The notes below the pieces were generated by a model. It was not told the DNA's origin, did not search any database, and saw nothing but the letters and a program-made list of their open reading frames with translations. Below, piece after piece: positions 35,501 to 43,826 of a stretch of 64,000 nucleotides of DNA. Source of the DNA: Leptospira bandrabouensis (lineage in GTDB: Bacteria > Spirochaetota > Leptospiria > Leptospirales > Leptospiraceae); the NCBI RefSeq assembly GCF_004770905.1, contig NZ_RQHT01000014.1, positions 1,240,001-1,304,000 on the forward strand. Direction: 5' to 3'. How positions within the stretch are numbered: the stretch's first letter is position 1; every line of letters starts with the position of its first letter. Made by a program: the position numbers and the translations under genes.

Positions 35501-38381
35501 TTAAATCACCACCGATGCTAAGTGTGGAAACTTCCCTAGTTCTCAGTTTAATGACTCGAATGGCAGAATTTCCCCTTTCTGTAATATATAATTTCTCATC
35601 ATCGAACACAATTCCCGCAGGATTTCCAAATCTTGCAAGTAGAGGATCTGTCGAATCCACATTTCCATTCGATGGAGTCACAGTTGAGTTGTCTCCTGCG
35701 AAAGTTTCCGTATAACCTGTGCTAATGAGTGTTCTTTTGATTCTATTTCCGTCTATTTCGGCGACATAGAGATAGGTTCCGTCTGTAGTGATTCCTCTTG
35801 GACCATTGAGTGCGCTGACAGAACCAGACCCGGCAGTATTTCCAATAGTACCATCTCCGACAAGTGTACTGACGGCACTGGTCGTTGGATTAAAAATTCG
35901 AATTTTATGATTTCCATAATCAGCAATGTAACCTTTCGTTCCATCAAAGGTGACACCACGAATGTTTGAGAAGGATGCAGAAGTTCCAATGGCATCTGCC
36001 GAACCAGCACCTGCTTGCCCAGCGGCAGTGCCCACTAAACCACGATAATAATGGATCTGTAATGGAGCCGGTTTTTTAGCTGTAATCGTATTTGCATATC
36101 TATACCCAGCGACACAGTTGACCGCAACATTCGTAATGTTAGTTCCGAGTACGGTTCCTGAATAATTGGATTGGATGGCACAAACATATCCTTGAGGCTC
36201 TGCAGTGATAGAAATATCATAATTTGTACCACTGGCAATAGGTGTGGAAAAGGAAATGGGAGTGGTTGTGGCCCCACCCGGAACATTGATGGAATCAATT
36301 CCATTGGTAACGGTGAGTCCAGCTGGCAGTGCCACTGTGCTTGTGATATTTCCACTCATGGAATAGTTGTTAACCGAACAGCTAATGTCTATATTGGTGA
36401 TTGCTGTTGTGGAAACAGTTCCATTTCCGCCTGTGACACTACAAGTTTGCCAAGGATTTTGAGGACCAGAAAGGACTGTCACTGCATAGTTCGTGCCAGT
36501 GGGTAGGGCAGTGTTGAAGGTAAAAGTCCCATTTCCGGCAATGATTAAATCATCGGAAGCATTGTTTTGTAAAACAAAAGTATTCAGACCAAAAGGTATA
36601 GTTAATAAATTAATCGTTCCACCAACCGTATACACATTTGGTTGGTAATTTAAACTTAAAATGTCGCTTCCTATATAGTTTTCCTTGCACATTCTGACTT
36701 TGACATTTTGAGAAGAACCAGGGGTTGGAAATACATAATTACCAGCTGTCCCCGATGAACAAGTGCTTGCTGTAGCCCCACAAACAGGATCCGCAGGAGT
36801 TCCGGCAGCGCTATCTTTACAAACCCATGTGGAACCTGTAGTAGTTGTAGAAAAACTAACCGAATCCCCTGAATTCATTTGTGAACCTGTCGCCAAACTT
36901 GGAGTTGGTGTTGCTACCTTCAAGGTGTATGTTGAAGTTTGAACAGTAGACTCAGTCCATCCTACTTTACAATGGATGGCCTTAATGACCGCTTGGTTGG
37001 TATCGGCGATGGTGGCAGTGTTTGTTGTTATGGTTCCAGTGGCACAAGTGGGATCGACTTGTCCTCCATTGCCTAACGTATAACGGTATTCTGATCCAGG
37101 AATCAGAGTGGAAAGTGTGACCGTTCCATCATCATTAAATACAGTCCCAGTGACGGGAGAAAAACTAGGTGTTGGTAAACTACAATTTACAATCGCAGAA
37201 CCTTGGTCTGATGTTGTGCCTGTGTGAGTGGCTCCTGCTGTCATCGTACATATTTGATTAGGCGCTGAACTTGAAACGACAATCTGATAGTCCGAACCTC
37301 CAGGTATGGTTGAAGGGAACGAAAAATTGGTGGTTCCTGCATTAACAACGGTTTGTTGTGTTACAAATGGTGTTCCACCAGTATTGATCAAATCCAATGT
37401 GACGGAACCACTGATGATACTCGTTGTCGTTCCCCCAGGACTGGAAACGGTTCCACTGATGAGAAATGCATTACTACAATTTACTGGGATGGTATAATTA
37501 CTATTGGCTACTGTAATCGTTCCTGAACTTAAAGTACATACCCCGGTTGTAATGATTCCCCCTGGATTGTCAACGGAAATGGAAAATGTTCCTCCGCTTA
37601 AATAAGTGCCAGGAAAAGGGAAGGTACCATCACCAGTTACGTTAATCGTATTCGAACTATCTAACGTAAGTTTCAGTTCGTTTCCGGCACCTAGTGTTCC
37701 AAGGATACCTGTCACTTGCGCATTCACAACAAAGGAATTGGTGATACAATTAATCGTTGCTGGTAAATTGGATGCAGCCATCGTTCCCGATGTAACGCCG
37801 GGAGAAGTAATCGAACAAGTTTGACTTGGACTTGTAGGTTGGTTTATGATATTGAAATTATAAGTTTCACCAGATGGAATGGGTGGTAACGAAAAATTGG
37901 TAGAGTTGACATTGATCACATCTGTGCCAGAGCCAGTCACATTTTGAATTTGTAATCCATTGCCTAATAGACCCGTGACTGTTCCTTGAATGAGATAAAG
38001 TGCATCCCCACAAACAATTTGAATGCCTTCAATATTTCCATTCTGAACGATTCCTGATCCGGAAGAAACTATACATTTTTGGGTAGGAGAAGATGGGGAA
38101 GTTTTAACAGTTACGTTGTAAGGGGAACCAGAAGGAATTTTTTTTGAAAATGTATATGTTTGGTTGGCGGTGACATTGACAATATCTCCATTATTTTCGA
38201 TTTGAAGTCCTGATCCCAAAAGACCAGAAACACGAAAAGAGACAGTGTAAGAAAGATTGTTTGCTTGTAAAAAACGAATGGTAGAAAGGGTTTCTAAAAA
38301 TGATCTGCTGATTTTTGGAAATTGACAACCAAACAGCGGCAATAGGATCAAATAGAGAATGGTTTTTTGTATATGTCTCAT
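32508..38381 (-). CDS. Giant mosaic surface lipoprotein with beta-sandwich repeats, NHL propeller and LamG-like domains
   Basis: 1957 residues. The lipoprotein signal ends in LFGC (Cys19). Residues about 45-740 are a tandem array of 80-90-residue beta modules; several begin with variants of SGLLGSGLQI or TGLLGNGLQI and end in a Cys-containing strand (QTCSVTGGNG, QKCIVSSGSG). Two chitobiase-C-like modules lie in the middle. About 745-1070 are NHL-type propeller repeats (GVTFDGTKGYIADYGNHKIR). About 1095-1720 hold three LamG/concanavalin-like domains (WSHICGTFDGSVGIVYHNG, then GKIADVRIYSKALDPKEI). A further sandwich ends the protein. The layout suggests surface adhesion or glycan binding. No catalytic residues were recognised. 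No clear ribosome site precedes the ATG. Confidence 0.85.
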   Translation of the reverse strand: MRHIQKTILYLILLPLFGCQFPKISRSFLETLSTIRFLQANNLSYTVSFRVSGLLGSGLQIENNGDIVNVTANQTYTFSKKIPSGSPYNVTVKTSPSSPTQKCIVSSGSGIVQNGNIEGIQIVCGDALYLIQGTVTGLLGNGLQIQNVTGSGTDVINVNSTNFSLPPIPSGETYNFNIINQPTSPSQTCSITSPGVTSGTMAASNLPATINCITNSFVVNAQVTGILGTLGAGNELKLTLDSSNTINVTGDGTFPFPGTYLSGGTFSISVDNPGGIITTGVCTLSSGTITVANSNYTIPVNCSNAFLISGTVSSPGGTTTSIISGSVTLDLINTGGTPFVTQQTVVNAGTTNFSFPSTIPGGSDYQIVVSSSAPNQICTMTAGATHTGTTSDQGSAIVNCSLPTPSFSPVTGTVFNDDGTVTLSTLIPGSEYRYTLGNGGQVDPTCATGTITTNTATIADTNQAVIKAIHCKVGWTESTVQTSTYTLKVATPTPSLATGSQMNSGDSVSFSTTTTGSTWVCKDSAAGTPADPVCGATASTCSSGTAGNYVFPTPGSSQNVKVRMCKENYIGSDILSLNYQPNVYTVGGTINLLTIPFGLNTFVLQNNASDDLIIAGNGTFTFNTALPTGTNYAVTVLSGPQNPWQTCSVTGGNGTVSTTAITNIDISCSVNNYSMSGNITSTVALPAGLTVTNGIDSINVPGGATTTPISFSTPIASGTNYDISITAEPQGYVCAIQSNYSGTVLGTNITNVAVNCVAGYRYANTITAKKPAPLQIHYYRGLVGTAAGQAGAGSADAIGTSASFSNIRGVTFDGTKGYIADYGNHKIRIFNPTTSAVSTLVGDGTIGNTAGSGSVSALNGPRGITTDGTYLYVAEIDGNRIKRTLISTGYTETFAGDNSTVTPSNGNVDSTDPLLARFGNPAGIVFDDEKLYITERGNSAIRVIKLRTREVSTLSIGGDLNQPEGLTVVGDYIYAVNIGTHNITKTHKVTGVTTVFAGSSTVGFVDGVGTNASFNMPHGITHDGTFLYVADYGNHRIRRVHIETGEVITIAGSGGTGLTNGEGVNASLNAPMYIANIGNILVVGTAHALRTINSSGLTTYFPLNGSSSNLLNNQTLTAVGSPGFGLGRYGETNGSAALSTGNAATAPSPSAAPNKITMSAWILWDGTNPSLAKVIAYNGLPGSDGYGLFISSESQLGILRGGYLPDPVHINIIPDKWTHVAMTIDDNNVYRIYMNGNLVFQKPLATNSPTGDLSIGVAASANYFPGRIADFRFYSRILNEAEINDLAHSADASLVGNSYASRPIQLLMQYEMNGNLDPRGPLGITLTQYGGMTSFAPGRDKSANSSIRFVSGNFGFANGPETGLPMGKQPRSVCAWVHPERYPINTNENSPIFSYGAAGASTEFILSLFKNAGGSNVIRFGGLGAGEVSSLYSVPLNQWSHICGTFDGSVGIVYHNGSVIAGPLTIGSSVTTTPGSGIYVGKMVSDNSYFAGKIADVRIYSKALDPKEIRYISAQIPVGLVARFDFSNGFQDVSGMGNQVTNMGVGLTTDRFGNGASAISTNGTNYLSVSTTDTQLPSANKPRTVCVHYKSPLTNPGTIVSYGMSSLNRLTSLGSGAAGSKYLFAGYGNDVEGLYYNHENTWHQLCGVFHGPANSNYATLYDNGVLLQSEVKNTWDNLPIAFTIGTRTDLAAGFTGSIDEVLIYNRALSTNEIQALSGYDPRQVATWSATFPLSTLVLHLSADSLSNQGNWTDVTTWNDRSGNAASFFNGTAAPTFNNVGLNGKPSVFFNGASSQYLYRGPATDIPSNESSLFVAFSRTNTADGPLLESASGGVSYNFQSNRFHMTKPSFGDVGYSNPIFSGTLIPYLANFNHVSGFSFLFNSNVLLGGITVDVSHSFSQDSIYLGTNESTSSFFSGHIGEVLYYKKFLSPAERTTVFCYLSQKYNVDLVGMGTYCD

Positions 38382-38552
38382 AAAATAAAGATGATCAGGA
38401 TAAGAATTTCCGAATATTCTTACCTCTTTTCATTTTCGAAAAGTAAAAATCAACAATCCATAAAGTCCAGATAATTTCTTTCTTTATGTTTCTATTACGA
38501 GATTAAATTTTCTCAAACTAGTACATACCGAGATCCCTAGAAAGTACTATTG

Positions 38553-38593
38553 AGAAGGAGTTTCATTTAAAATCCTTCTAATAACAAACTCCT
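38553..38593 (-). promoter_or_regulatory. Two mutually exclusive hairpins upstream of the giant lipoprotein gene
   Basis: AGGAGTTT (38556-38563) pairs with AAACTCCT (38586-38593), while AGAAGGA (38553-38559) pairs with TCCTTCT (38573-38579). The two stems share bases, so only one can form. They lie in the 219-bp region (38382-38600) between cysK and the lipoprotein gene. The rest of that region shows nothing recognisable. Confidence 0.35.
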
Positions 38594-38600
38594 GTTTGGT

Positions 38601-39575
38601 TTAAAGGAGACCTTTTGAAGCCAAAAACTCTTCATTGTAAATTTTGGACTGGTATTTGGCTCCACTGTCACATAACACGGTCACGATGGTATGTCCTGGG
38701 CCTAGATCTTTGGCAATTTGGTAAGCTGCAGCCAAGTTGATCCCCACACTTCCGCCCATAAACAAACCATCTTTTTTTAAAACCAAATTCAAAATTCTTA
38801 GGGCTTCTTTGTCATGGATACGAACCGCATCATCGGCAGGCATCCCTTCCATATTTTTGGTGATCCGACCTTGCCCAATCCCTTCTGTGATGGAAGATCC
38901 TTCGATGCTGATCTGTCCAGTTTTGACAAAAGAATAAATTCCGGAACCATAAGGGTCAGCCACAATGCATTTGATATTCGGATTTTTGGATTTGAAAAAA
39001 AGTCCCGTTCCTGCATAGGTTCCGCCGGTACCTAGGGAGGTGGTCCAAACATCAATTTTTCCTTGGGTTTGTTCCCAAATTTCGGGACCTGTAGTTTCGA
39101 AGTGGGCGTTCCGATTGGCTAAATTATCAAATTGGTTGGCCCAAACGGAATTGGGAGTCTCATTGGCAATCCGTTCTGACACTCGTACATAATTTCCTGG
39201 ATCGGAATAAGGAACCGCAGGGACTAGAGTCACATCGGCACCTAACGTGCGTAGCATTTCAATTTTTTCTTTCGACTGTGTTTCTGGGATGACGATGACA
39301 GATTTGTAACCTTTTGCATTACAGATATGGGTGAGTCCAATTCCGGTATTACCCGCAGTCCCTTCGACAACCGTGCCACCAGGTTTTAGGAATCCTTTTT
39401 TTTCGGCGTCTTCGATGATGTATAAGGCAGCTCTATCTTTGACAGACCCACCTGGATTTAAAAACTCAGCTTTGCCTAAAATTTCACAACCTGTTTCTTC
39501 GCTTAGGGAGTGAATGCGAATGAGTGGGGTGTTCCCCACAGTATCAATAAAACCGTTTCGTATATTTGTATTCAT
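38601..39575 (-). CDS. cysK: Cysteine synthase (O-acetylserine sulfhydrylase)
   Basis: 324 residues, a fold-type II PLP enzyme. The PLP-lysine motif is NPGGSVKDRAA, the substrate loop is EGTAGNTGIGLT, and the phosphate-binding loop is LGTGGTYAG. The C-terminal block LCDSGAKYQSKIYNEEF is typical of cysteine synthases. It would make cysteine from O-acetylserine and sulfide. A cystathionine beta-synthase-like role is possible since the paralogs are similar. It is divergent from the GlpT-like transporter with only 47 bases between starts. Confidence 0.87.
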   Translation of the reverse strand: MNTNIRNGFIDTVGNTPLIRIHSLSEETGCEILGKAEFLNPGGSVKDRAALYIIEDAEKKGFLKPGGTVVEGTAGNTGIGLTHICNAKGYKSVIVIPETQSKEKIEMLRTLGADVTLVPAVPYSDPGNYVRVSERIANETPNSVWANQFDNLANRNAHFETTGPEIWEQTQGKIDVWTTSLGTGGTYAGTGLFFKSKNPNIKCIVADPYGSGIYSFVKTGQISIEGSSITEGIGQGRITKNMEGMPADDAVRIHDKEALRILNLVLKKDGLFMGGSVGINLAAAYQIAKDLGPGHTIVTVLCDSGAKYQSKIYNEEFLASKGLL

Positions 39576-39622
39576 GAGAATCGACTTGACTCCTTCCCCT
39601 TAGACTTACATCTTCCTAGTCT

Positions 39623-40942
39623 ATGTTACAAACCATTCGCCTATGGTTCGCTCCTGCTACGCCCATACCCCAAAAATCTGAAAAAGAAATCCAAACTCTA
39701 TATCCGAAATTTCGGTTTCGAGTTTTGGAATCGACTTTTCTTGGTTATACGACCTACTACTTAACTCGAAATAACTTCTCACCAGTTTCTAAAGAAATTG
39801 GAGAAGCGTTATCTTATTCGAAAACAGAGATAGGTGACATCCTCGCAGTTACTGCCATCACTTATGGGATTGGAAAATTTTTAATGGGAGCACTCTCCGA
39901 TAGGTCCAATCCAAGAAAGTTTATGGCTGTTGGTTTGTTTCTTACAGCCATTTTGAATTTTTCATTTGGATTTGCGAATCATTATTGGATTCATCTTTTT
40001 TTATGGGGTGCTAACGGTCTTGTACAAGGAATGGGTTGGCCACCTTGCGGACGTTCCCTTGGACATTGGTATTCGGTAAGAGAACGAGGTACTACGTTTG
40101 CATTTTGGAATATTGCACATAATATTGGAGGAGGTATTGTTGGAGTTGTTGCTTCTCATTCGGCAGCGCAGTTCGGATGGCAATACGCTTTCTTTGTTCC
40201 AGGGATCATTGCCCTTGTTGGATCCGTGTATTTATACATTCGACTTGTAGACACTCCCCAATCCGAAGGACTTCCTCCCATTGAAGTTTATAGAAATGAC
40301 TATCCACCAGAAGAAAAAGAAGACCACGAAGCTGAACTTACCACTAAACAATTGATTGTTGAGCAAGTTCTTATGAACAAATACATTTGGTTATTTGCAA
40401 TTATCAATTTTTTTGTTTATATCATTCGTTATAGTTTGATTGATTGGGGACCTACTTACCTTAAAGAAACCAAAGGAGCGGATCTTTTGGGTGGTGGATA
40501 TTCTACACTCATTTTAGAATTTGGTGGGATTGGTTCTACCATTCTTATGGGTTGGGTATCTGATAAATTTGACGGTAGAAGGGGAATGGTAAGTTTACTA
40601 TGTATTATCCCTATTTTCTTTGCATTTCTCGGAATTTTATGGAATCCCCCTGGTAATATTTTTATCGACTATATTTTGTTTGGACTCATCGGACTTTTTA
40701 TCTATCCACCTGTGATGTTGTTAGGTGTGGCAGGTATGGATTTTACATCTAAAAAAGCAGTGGGAACAGCTGCAGGTTTTATCGGCCTATTTGGCTCATT
40801 GGGAAGAACCGCACAAGGTAAAGGTCTTGCCGTTCTTGCTACAAACTACTCGTGGGATGTAGCATTATATGCGATTCTTGGATCCACATTGATTGCCATC
40901 TTCTTGCTTGTTTTCAGTTGGAATTTACGTCCACGTGGGTAA
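39623..40942 (+). CDS. glpT: GlpT-like organophosphate:phosphate antiporter (MFS)
   Basis: 439 residues, twelve membrane helices in two halves. The N-terminal GYTTYYLTRNNFS and the second-half RYSLIDWGPTYLKE are family signatures of organophosphate:phosphate antiporters, and the arginines in them fit the phosphate-binding pair of GlpT. Substrate is probably glycerol-3-phosphate, with hexose phosphate or phosphoglycerate as alternatives. A GRSLGHWYSVRERG loop is also typical. It is a cytoplasmic-membrane protein; it does not appear to be in an operon with cysK, which is divergent. Confidence 0.85.
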   Translation: MLQTIRLWFAPATPIPQKSEKEIQTLYPKFRFRVLESTFLGYTTYYLTRNNFSPVSKEIGEALSYSKTEIGDILAVTAITYGIGKFLMGALSDRSNPRKFMAVGLFLTAILNFSFGFANHYWIHLFLWGANGLVQGMGWPPCGRSLGHWYSVRERGTTFAFWNIAHNIGGGIVGVVASHSAAQFGWQYAFFVPGIIALVGSVYLYIRLVDTPQSEGLPPIEVYRNDYPPEEKEDHEAELTTKQLIVEQVLMNKYIWLFAIINFFVYIIRYSLIDWGPTYLKETKGADLLGGGYSTLILEFGGIGSTILMGWVSDKFDGRRGMVSLLCIIPIFFAFLGILWNPPGNIFIDYILFGLIGLFIYPPVMLLGVAGMDFTSKKAVGTAAGFIGLFGSLGRTAQGKGLAVLATNYSWDVALYAILGSTLIAIFLLVFSWNLRPRG

Positions 40943-40984
40943 ATAAATTGACTAAATCAAAAAAATAGATAAGATACTGAACTT

Positions 40985-41527
40985 ATGACACTCGGCAAAA
41001 AAATTTCCATAGGAATCATCGGGATCATCGCGATCCCGTTAGTTGTGGCTATCTTCCTACCAACAGGATACCAGGTAGAGCGTTCCATCGACATAAACAA
41101 ATCAGCCCAAGATGTATTTTCGTACATTCGAATGTTGAAAAACCAAGACCAATACAGTGTATGGGCCAAAAAAGATCCTAATATGAAAAAGATTTATAAA
41201 GGCCAAGATGGTACTGTAGGTTTTATTTCACGTTGGGAAAGTTTGGAAAAAGATGTGGGAACTGGGGAACAAGAGATTAAAATGATCAATGCGGATGCCT
41301 TAGAGATGGAAACAGAACTCAGATTTTTTGAACCTTTTGAAGGAACAGAACGCAGTTATATGAAAGTTTCATCTTTGGACCAAAAAAAATCCAAAGTGAT
41401 CTGGGGTTTTGATGGATCCATACCTTATCCATCTAATTTGATGTTACTTTTTATGAATTTTGAAGAAATGATCGGAAAAGACTTTGAAGAGGGACTGTCC
41501 AACCTAAAAGTTGTTTTAGAAAAGTAA
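40985..41527 (+). CDS. SRPBCC-family (START-like) protein with N-terminal membrane helix
   Basis: 180 residues. A hydrophobic helix (about 6-25, IGIIGIIAIPLVVAIFLP) precedes a START-like domain of the polyketide-cyclase type (VERSIDINKSAQDVFSYIRMLKNQDQYSVW, the standard opening of the family). It would bind a hydrophobic small molecule in its cavity at the membrane. It heads a three-gene operon: the glycosidase-fold gene starts 15 bases after its stop. Confidence 0.8.
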   Translation: MTLGKKISIGIIGIIAIPLVVAIFLPTGYQVERSIDINKSAQDVFSYIRMLKNQDQYSVWAKKDPNMKKIYKGQDGTVGFISRWESLEKDVGTGEQEIKMINADALEMETELRFFEPFEGTERSYMKVSSLDQKKSKVIWGFDGSIPYPSNLMLLFMNFEEMIGKDFEEGLSNLKVVLEK

Positions 41528-41542
41528 GGAAACTCATTTCGA

Positions 41543-42607
41543 TTGAACAAACAAAATATCTATTGGCAACTTTACCAAGACGATCCCATTTTAAAACCCG
41601 GATTCCCATCTCCCATTTTGGCGGATCCGAGTTTTTTATTTCCTGAAAATTGTCCTGATGGCCTTTGGCATCTCTTTGCTCACAATATCTTTGGAGTACA
41701 AGAGTTCCATTCTGAAGATGGTATCCATTGGAAAAAAAGAAAAACCGTAGTATGGAATGCCATGCGTCCTTTTATCTTTTTGGATGCGGGAACTTATTAT
41801 TTATATTACGAAAAATACAAATTCCTTCATGTCCTTATGTCTTGGTTTCCTTTTCGGAAATGGAAGTCACATATCGAAGTCAGAACCAGTAAAGATTTAA
41901 AATCTTGGTCCTCACCAAAAACAGTCATTATACCAAAATTTTCCTTTCATAAAGATTCAAAATATGGAGAATCGGTGAGTAATCCTTGTTTGGTGAAGTT
42001 TGGGAAAAAGTACAGAATGTACTTTTCTTCGTCTCTAGTTTTTATCCCTGACTGTGGATTTTGTGAACCAAAACATATCACGGTTGCTGAAGCAGACTCG
42101 CCACTGGGACCGTTTTCCTATTTTTCTGATCCCATAATTTCACCAAATGAGATGGATCCATTTTGTAACTTGGGGGCAGGTTCCATCAAAGTGATTGAAT
42201 GGAAAGGTAGATACCTTGGATTTCAAAATGGAATTTTTTGGAATCCTGTGAGAAAGGAATCCTGTTCGGCCATTCTCTTTTTACAAAGTGAGGATGGGAT
42301 CAATTTTGATCGCATCAACCATACTCCCATCCTTGGCCCTACTGGAAGAGGATGGAAAGCAAGCCATGTATATGCTTGCGATGTGAAGTATTCGGAAACC
42401 GAAAAAATCTTTATCCTTTATTTTAATGCACGAAACAAAGCCCATTGGACCCAAGGCAAAGAAGCCATTGGTCTTTTTGTGGGTAAGGTGGAAGAATCCA
42501 AAACTTCTGGAACGAAATCTACCAAACCAGTCACCAAACAAAAACCAACGACTAAAAAGAAAATATCCAAACCAAAACCAAAGGTAAAGAAGTCTAATCG
42601 CAAATGA
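41543..42607 (+). CDS. Five-bladed beta-propeller (GH43/GH32-like fold) protein with Lys-rich tail
   Basis: 354 residues starting at TTG 41543 (AAGGA upstream). The propeller has the usual blade motifs: LADPSFLF near 26-33, FHSEDGIHWKKR, TYYLYYEKYKF, VRTSKDLKSWSSP, MYFSSSL and LQSEDGINFDRI. Enzymes of this fold act on glycosides or transfer sugars; no signal peptide is seen, so it should be cytoplasmic. The last 40 residues are a Lys/Thr/Pro-rich basic tail, unusual for the fold. The catalytic acids cannot be assigned confidently. The pirin gene start overlaps its stop (ATGA). Confidence 0.7.
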   Translation: MNKQNIYWQLYQDDPILKPGFPSPILADPSFLFPENCPDGLWHLFAHNIFGVQEFHSEDGIHWKKRKTVVWNAMRPFIFLDAGTYYLYYEKYKFLHVLMSWFPFRKWKSHIEVRTSKDLKSWSSPKTVIIPKFSFHKDSKYGESVSNPCLVKFGKKYRMYFSSSLVFIPDCGFCEPKHITVAEADSPLGPFSYFSDPIISPNEMDPFCNLGAGSIKVIEWKGRYLGFQNGIFWNPVRKESCSAILFLQSEDGINFDRINHTPILGPTGRGWKASHVYACDVKYSETEKIFILYFNARNKAHWTQGKEAIGLFVGKVEESKTSGTKSTKPVTKQKPTTKKKISKPKPKVKKSNRK

Positions 42608-43464
42608 CAAAATCTCTTGTTGGACACTCAAAAGACTTAGGTGCCAATTTTATCATCCGTCGTGTTCTTCCTGCGATGGAGAAACGTTCGGTAGGCCCCT
42701 TTGTTTTTTTTGACCACTTTGGTCCTGTACCTGTCGTGACTGGTGAAGAACTAGTAGTTCGTGCGCATCCGCATATAGGTCTTGCTACCATCACTTTTTT
42801 ATATGATGGGGTCATCACTCACAGAGATAGTTTAAAAGTGGAAATGGACATTCGCCCAAATGAAACCAATTGGATGGTAGCAGGTTCAGGAATCGTACAC
42901 AGTGAACGCTCTAAATTTGATCCAAAATATGAAATATTGGAAGGCATCCAAACCTGGATTGCTTTGCCTGCAGATAAAGAAGAGATAGAACCAAGTTTTG
43001 AACATTTTTCGGAACAGGAAATTCCGGTTTTAACGAAAGATGGTTTGGTCTTTCGTTTGTTAGGTGGAAGTTACCTTGGATTACGTTCTCCTGCGACTGT
43101 GCATTCACCCTTATTTTATGCTGACATAGAAATCAAACAAAGTGCAGATCTTGTCCATTGGGATCTAACTGATAAAGAAGAAGCGGGACTTTATGTGTCT
43201 CGTGGTGCGATCGAATCCAACGGTGAATCTTATGCAGTAGGTTCTATGGTATTATTTGAAAAGGGAACTTCTGTATCTTTTAAAGCCAAACAAAACAGTC
43301 GTTTGATTTTACTCGGTGGGGAACCACTTACGGAAAAAAGAAATATATTTTGGAACTTTGTTTCGACAAAACAAGAAAACATAGAAAGAGCAAAGGAAAG
43401 ATGGGCAAAAGATGAATTTCCGAAAGTTCCAGGGGAAACAGATCGAATTCCTTTGCCCACTTAA
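42604..43464 (+). CDS. Pirin-family protein
   Basis: 286 residues, a bicupin. The metal ligands of the N-terminal cupin are visible in VRAHPHIGLATITFLYDG and the MVAGSGIVHSER segment, and FFDHFGP is another family signature. Pirins may act as quercetin-dioxygenase-like enzymes or as iron-dependent regulators; which applies here is not evident. It is translationally coupled to the propeller gene (four-base overlap) and is the last gene of the SRPBCC operon. Confidence 0.88.
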   Translation: MTKSLVGHSKDLGANFIIRRVLPAMEKRSVGPFVFFDHFGPVPVVTGEELVVRAHPHIGLATITFLYDGVITHRDSLKVEMDIRPNETNWMVAGSGIVHSERSKFDPKYEILEGIQTWIALPADKEEIEPSFEHFSEQEIPVLTKDGLVFRLLGGSYLGLRSPATVHSPLFYADIEIKQSADLVHWDLTDKEEAGLYVSRGAIESNGESYAVGSMVLFEKGTSVSFKAKQNSRLILLGGEPLTEKRNIFWNFVSTKQENIERAKERWAKDEFPKVPGETDRIPLPT

Positions 43465-43481
43465 AAGTGAAAGTTTAGGTT

Positions 43482-43784
43482 TTATTTAATATCGTCGGCT
43501 GCTTTTTTGTATTCTTCCGCTTCTGCACGAAATTCTTTTGCAAGTGTTAGGCAATGTTCTTTAAACTTTGCTTCGCTGATTGCTTTTCCACCTTTGTTAC
43601 CCGCCATTTTTTCGTGTCTTTTGGCACTTGCTTCTTTCTCTTTTGCCATCGCATTGAGATAAGAACGTGCAGCTTGTTTACTTTCTGGAGAATTTGCTTC
43701 TTTAATCATCAAATTTTCCAAGTCAGATAAAGCAAATACGGATGTAGATGCTAACACGAGTAATAGGGAAATAATTTTTTTCAT
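43482..43784 (-). CDS. Small exported helical protein, unknown function
   Basis: 100 residues. A signal peptide (1-18, VFA-LS) is followed by an almost wholly helical, Lys/Glu/Ala-rich mature protein (AKEKEASAKRHEKMAGNKGG, then AKEFRAEAEEYKKAADDIK) likely to form a coiled coil. It carries one Cys. It is preceded by an AGAGAGG ribosome site and follows manA by 42 bases on the same strand. A periplasmic chaperone or structural role is possible, but no family is recognised. Confidence 0.65.
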   Translation of the reverse strand: MKKIISLLLVLASTSVFALSDLENLMIKEANSPESKQAARSYLNAMAKEKEASAKRHEKMAGNKGGKAISEAKFKEHCLTLAKEFRAEAEEYKKAADDIK

Positions 43785-43826
43785 AGATTCCTCTCTGGCA
43801 TCTATTATACCGATTCTATTAAAATG

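Noticed and set aside
32498..38381. Many frames on both strands inside the giant lipoprotein gene
   Set aside because: They are low-complexity shadows of the 1957-residue frame, with no start signals or domains.
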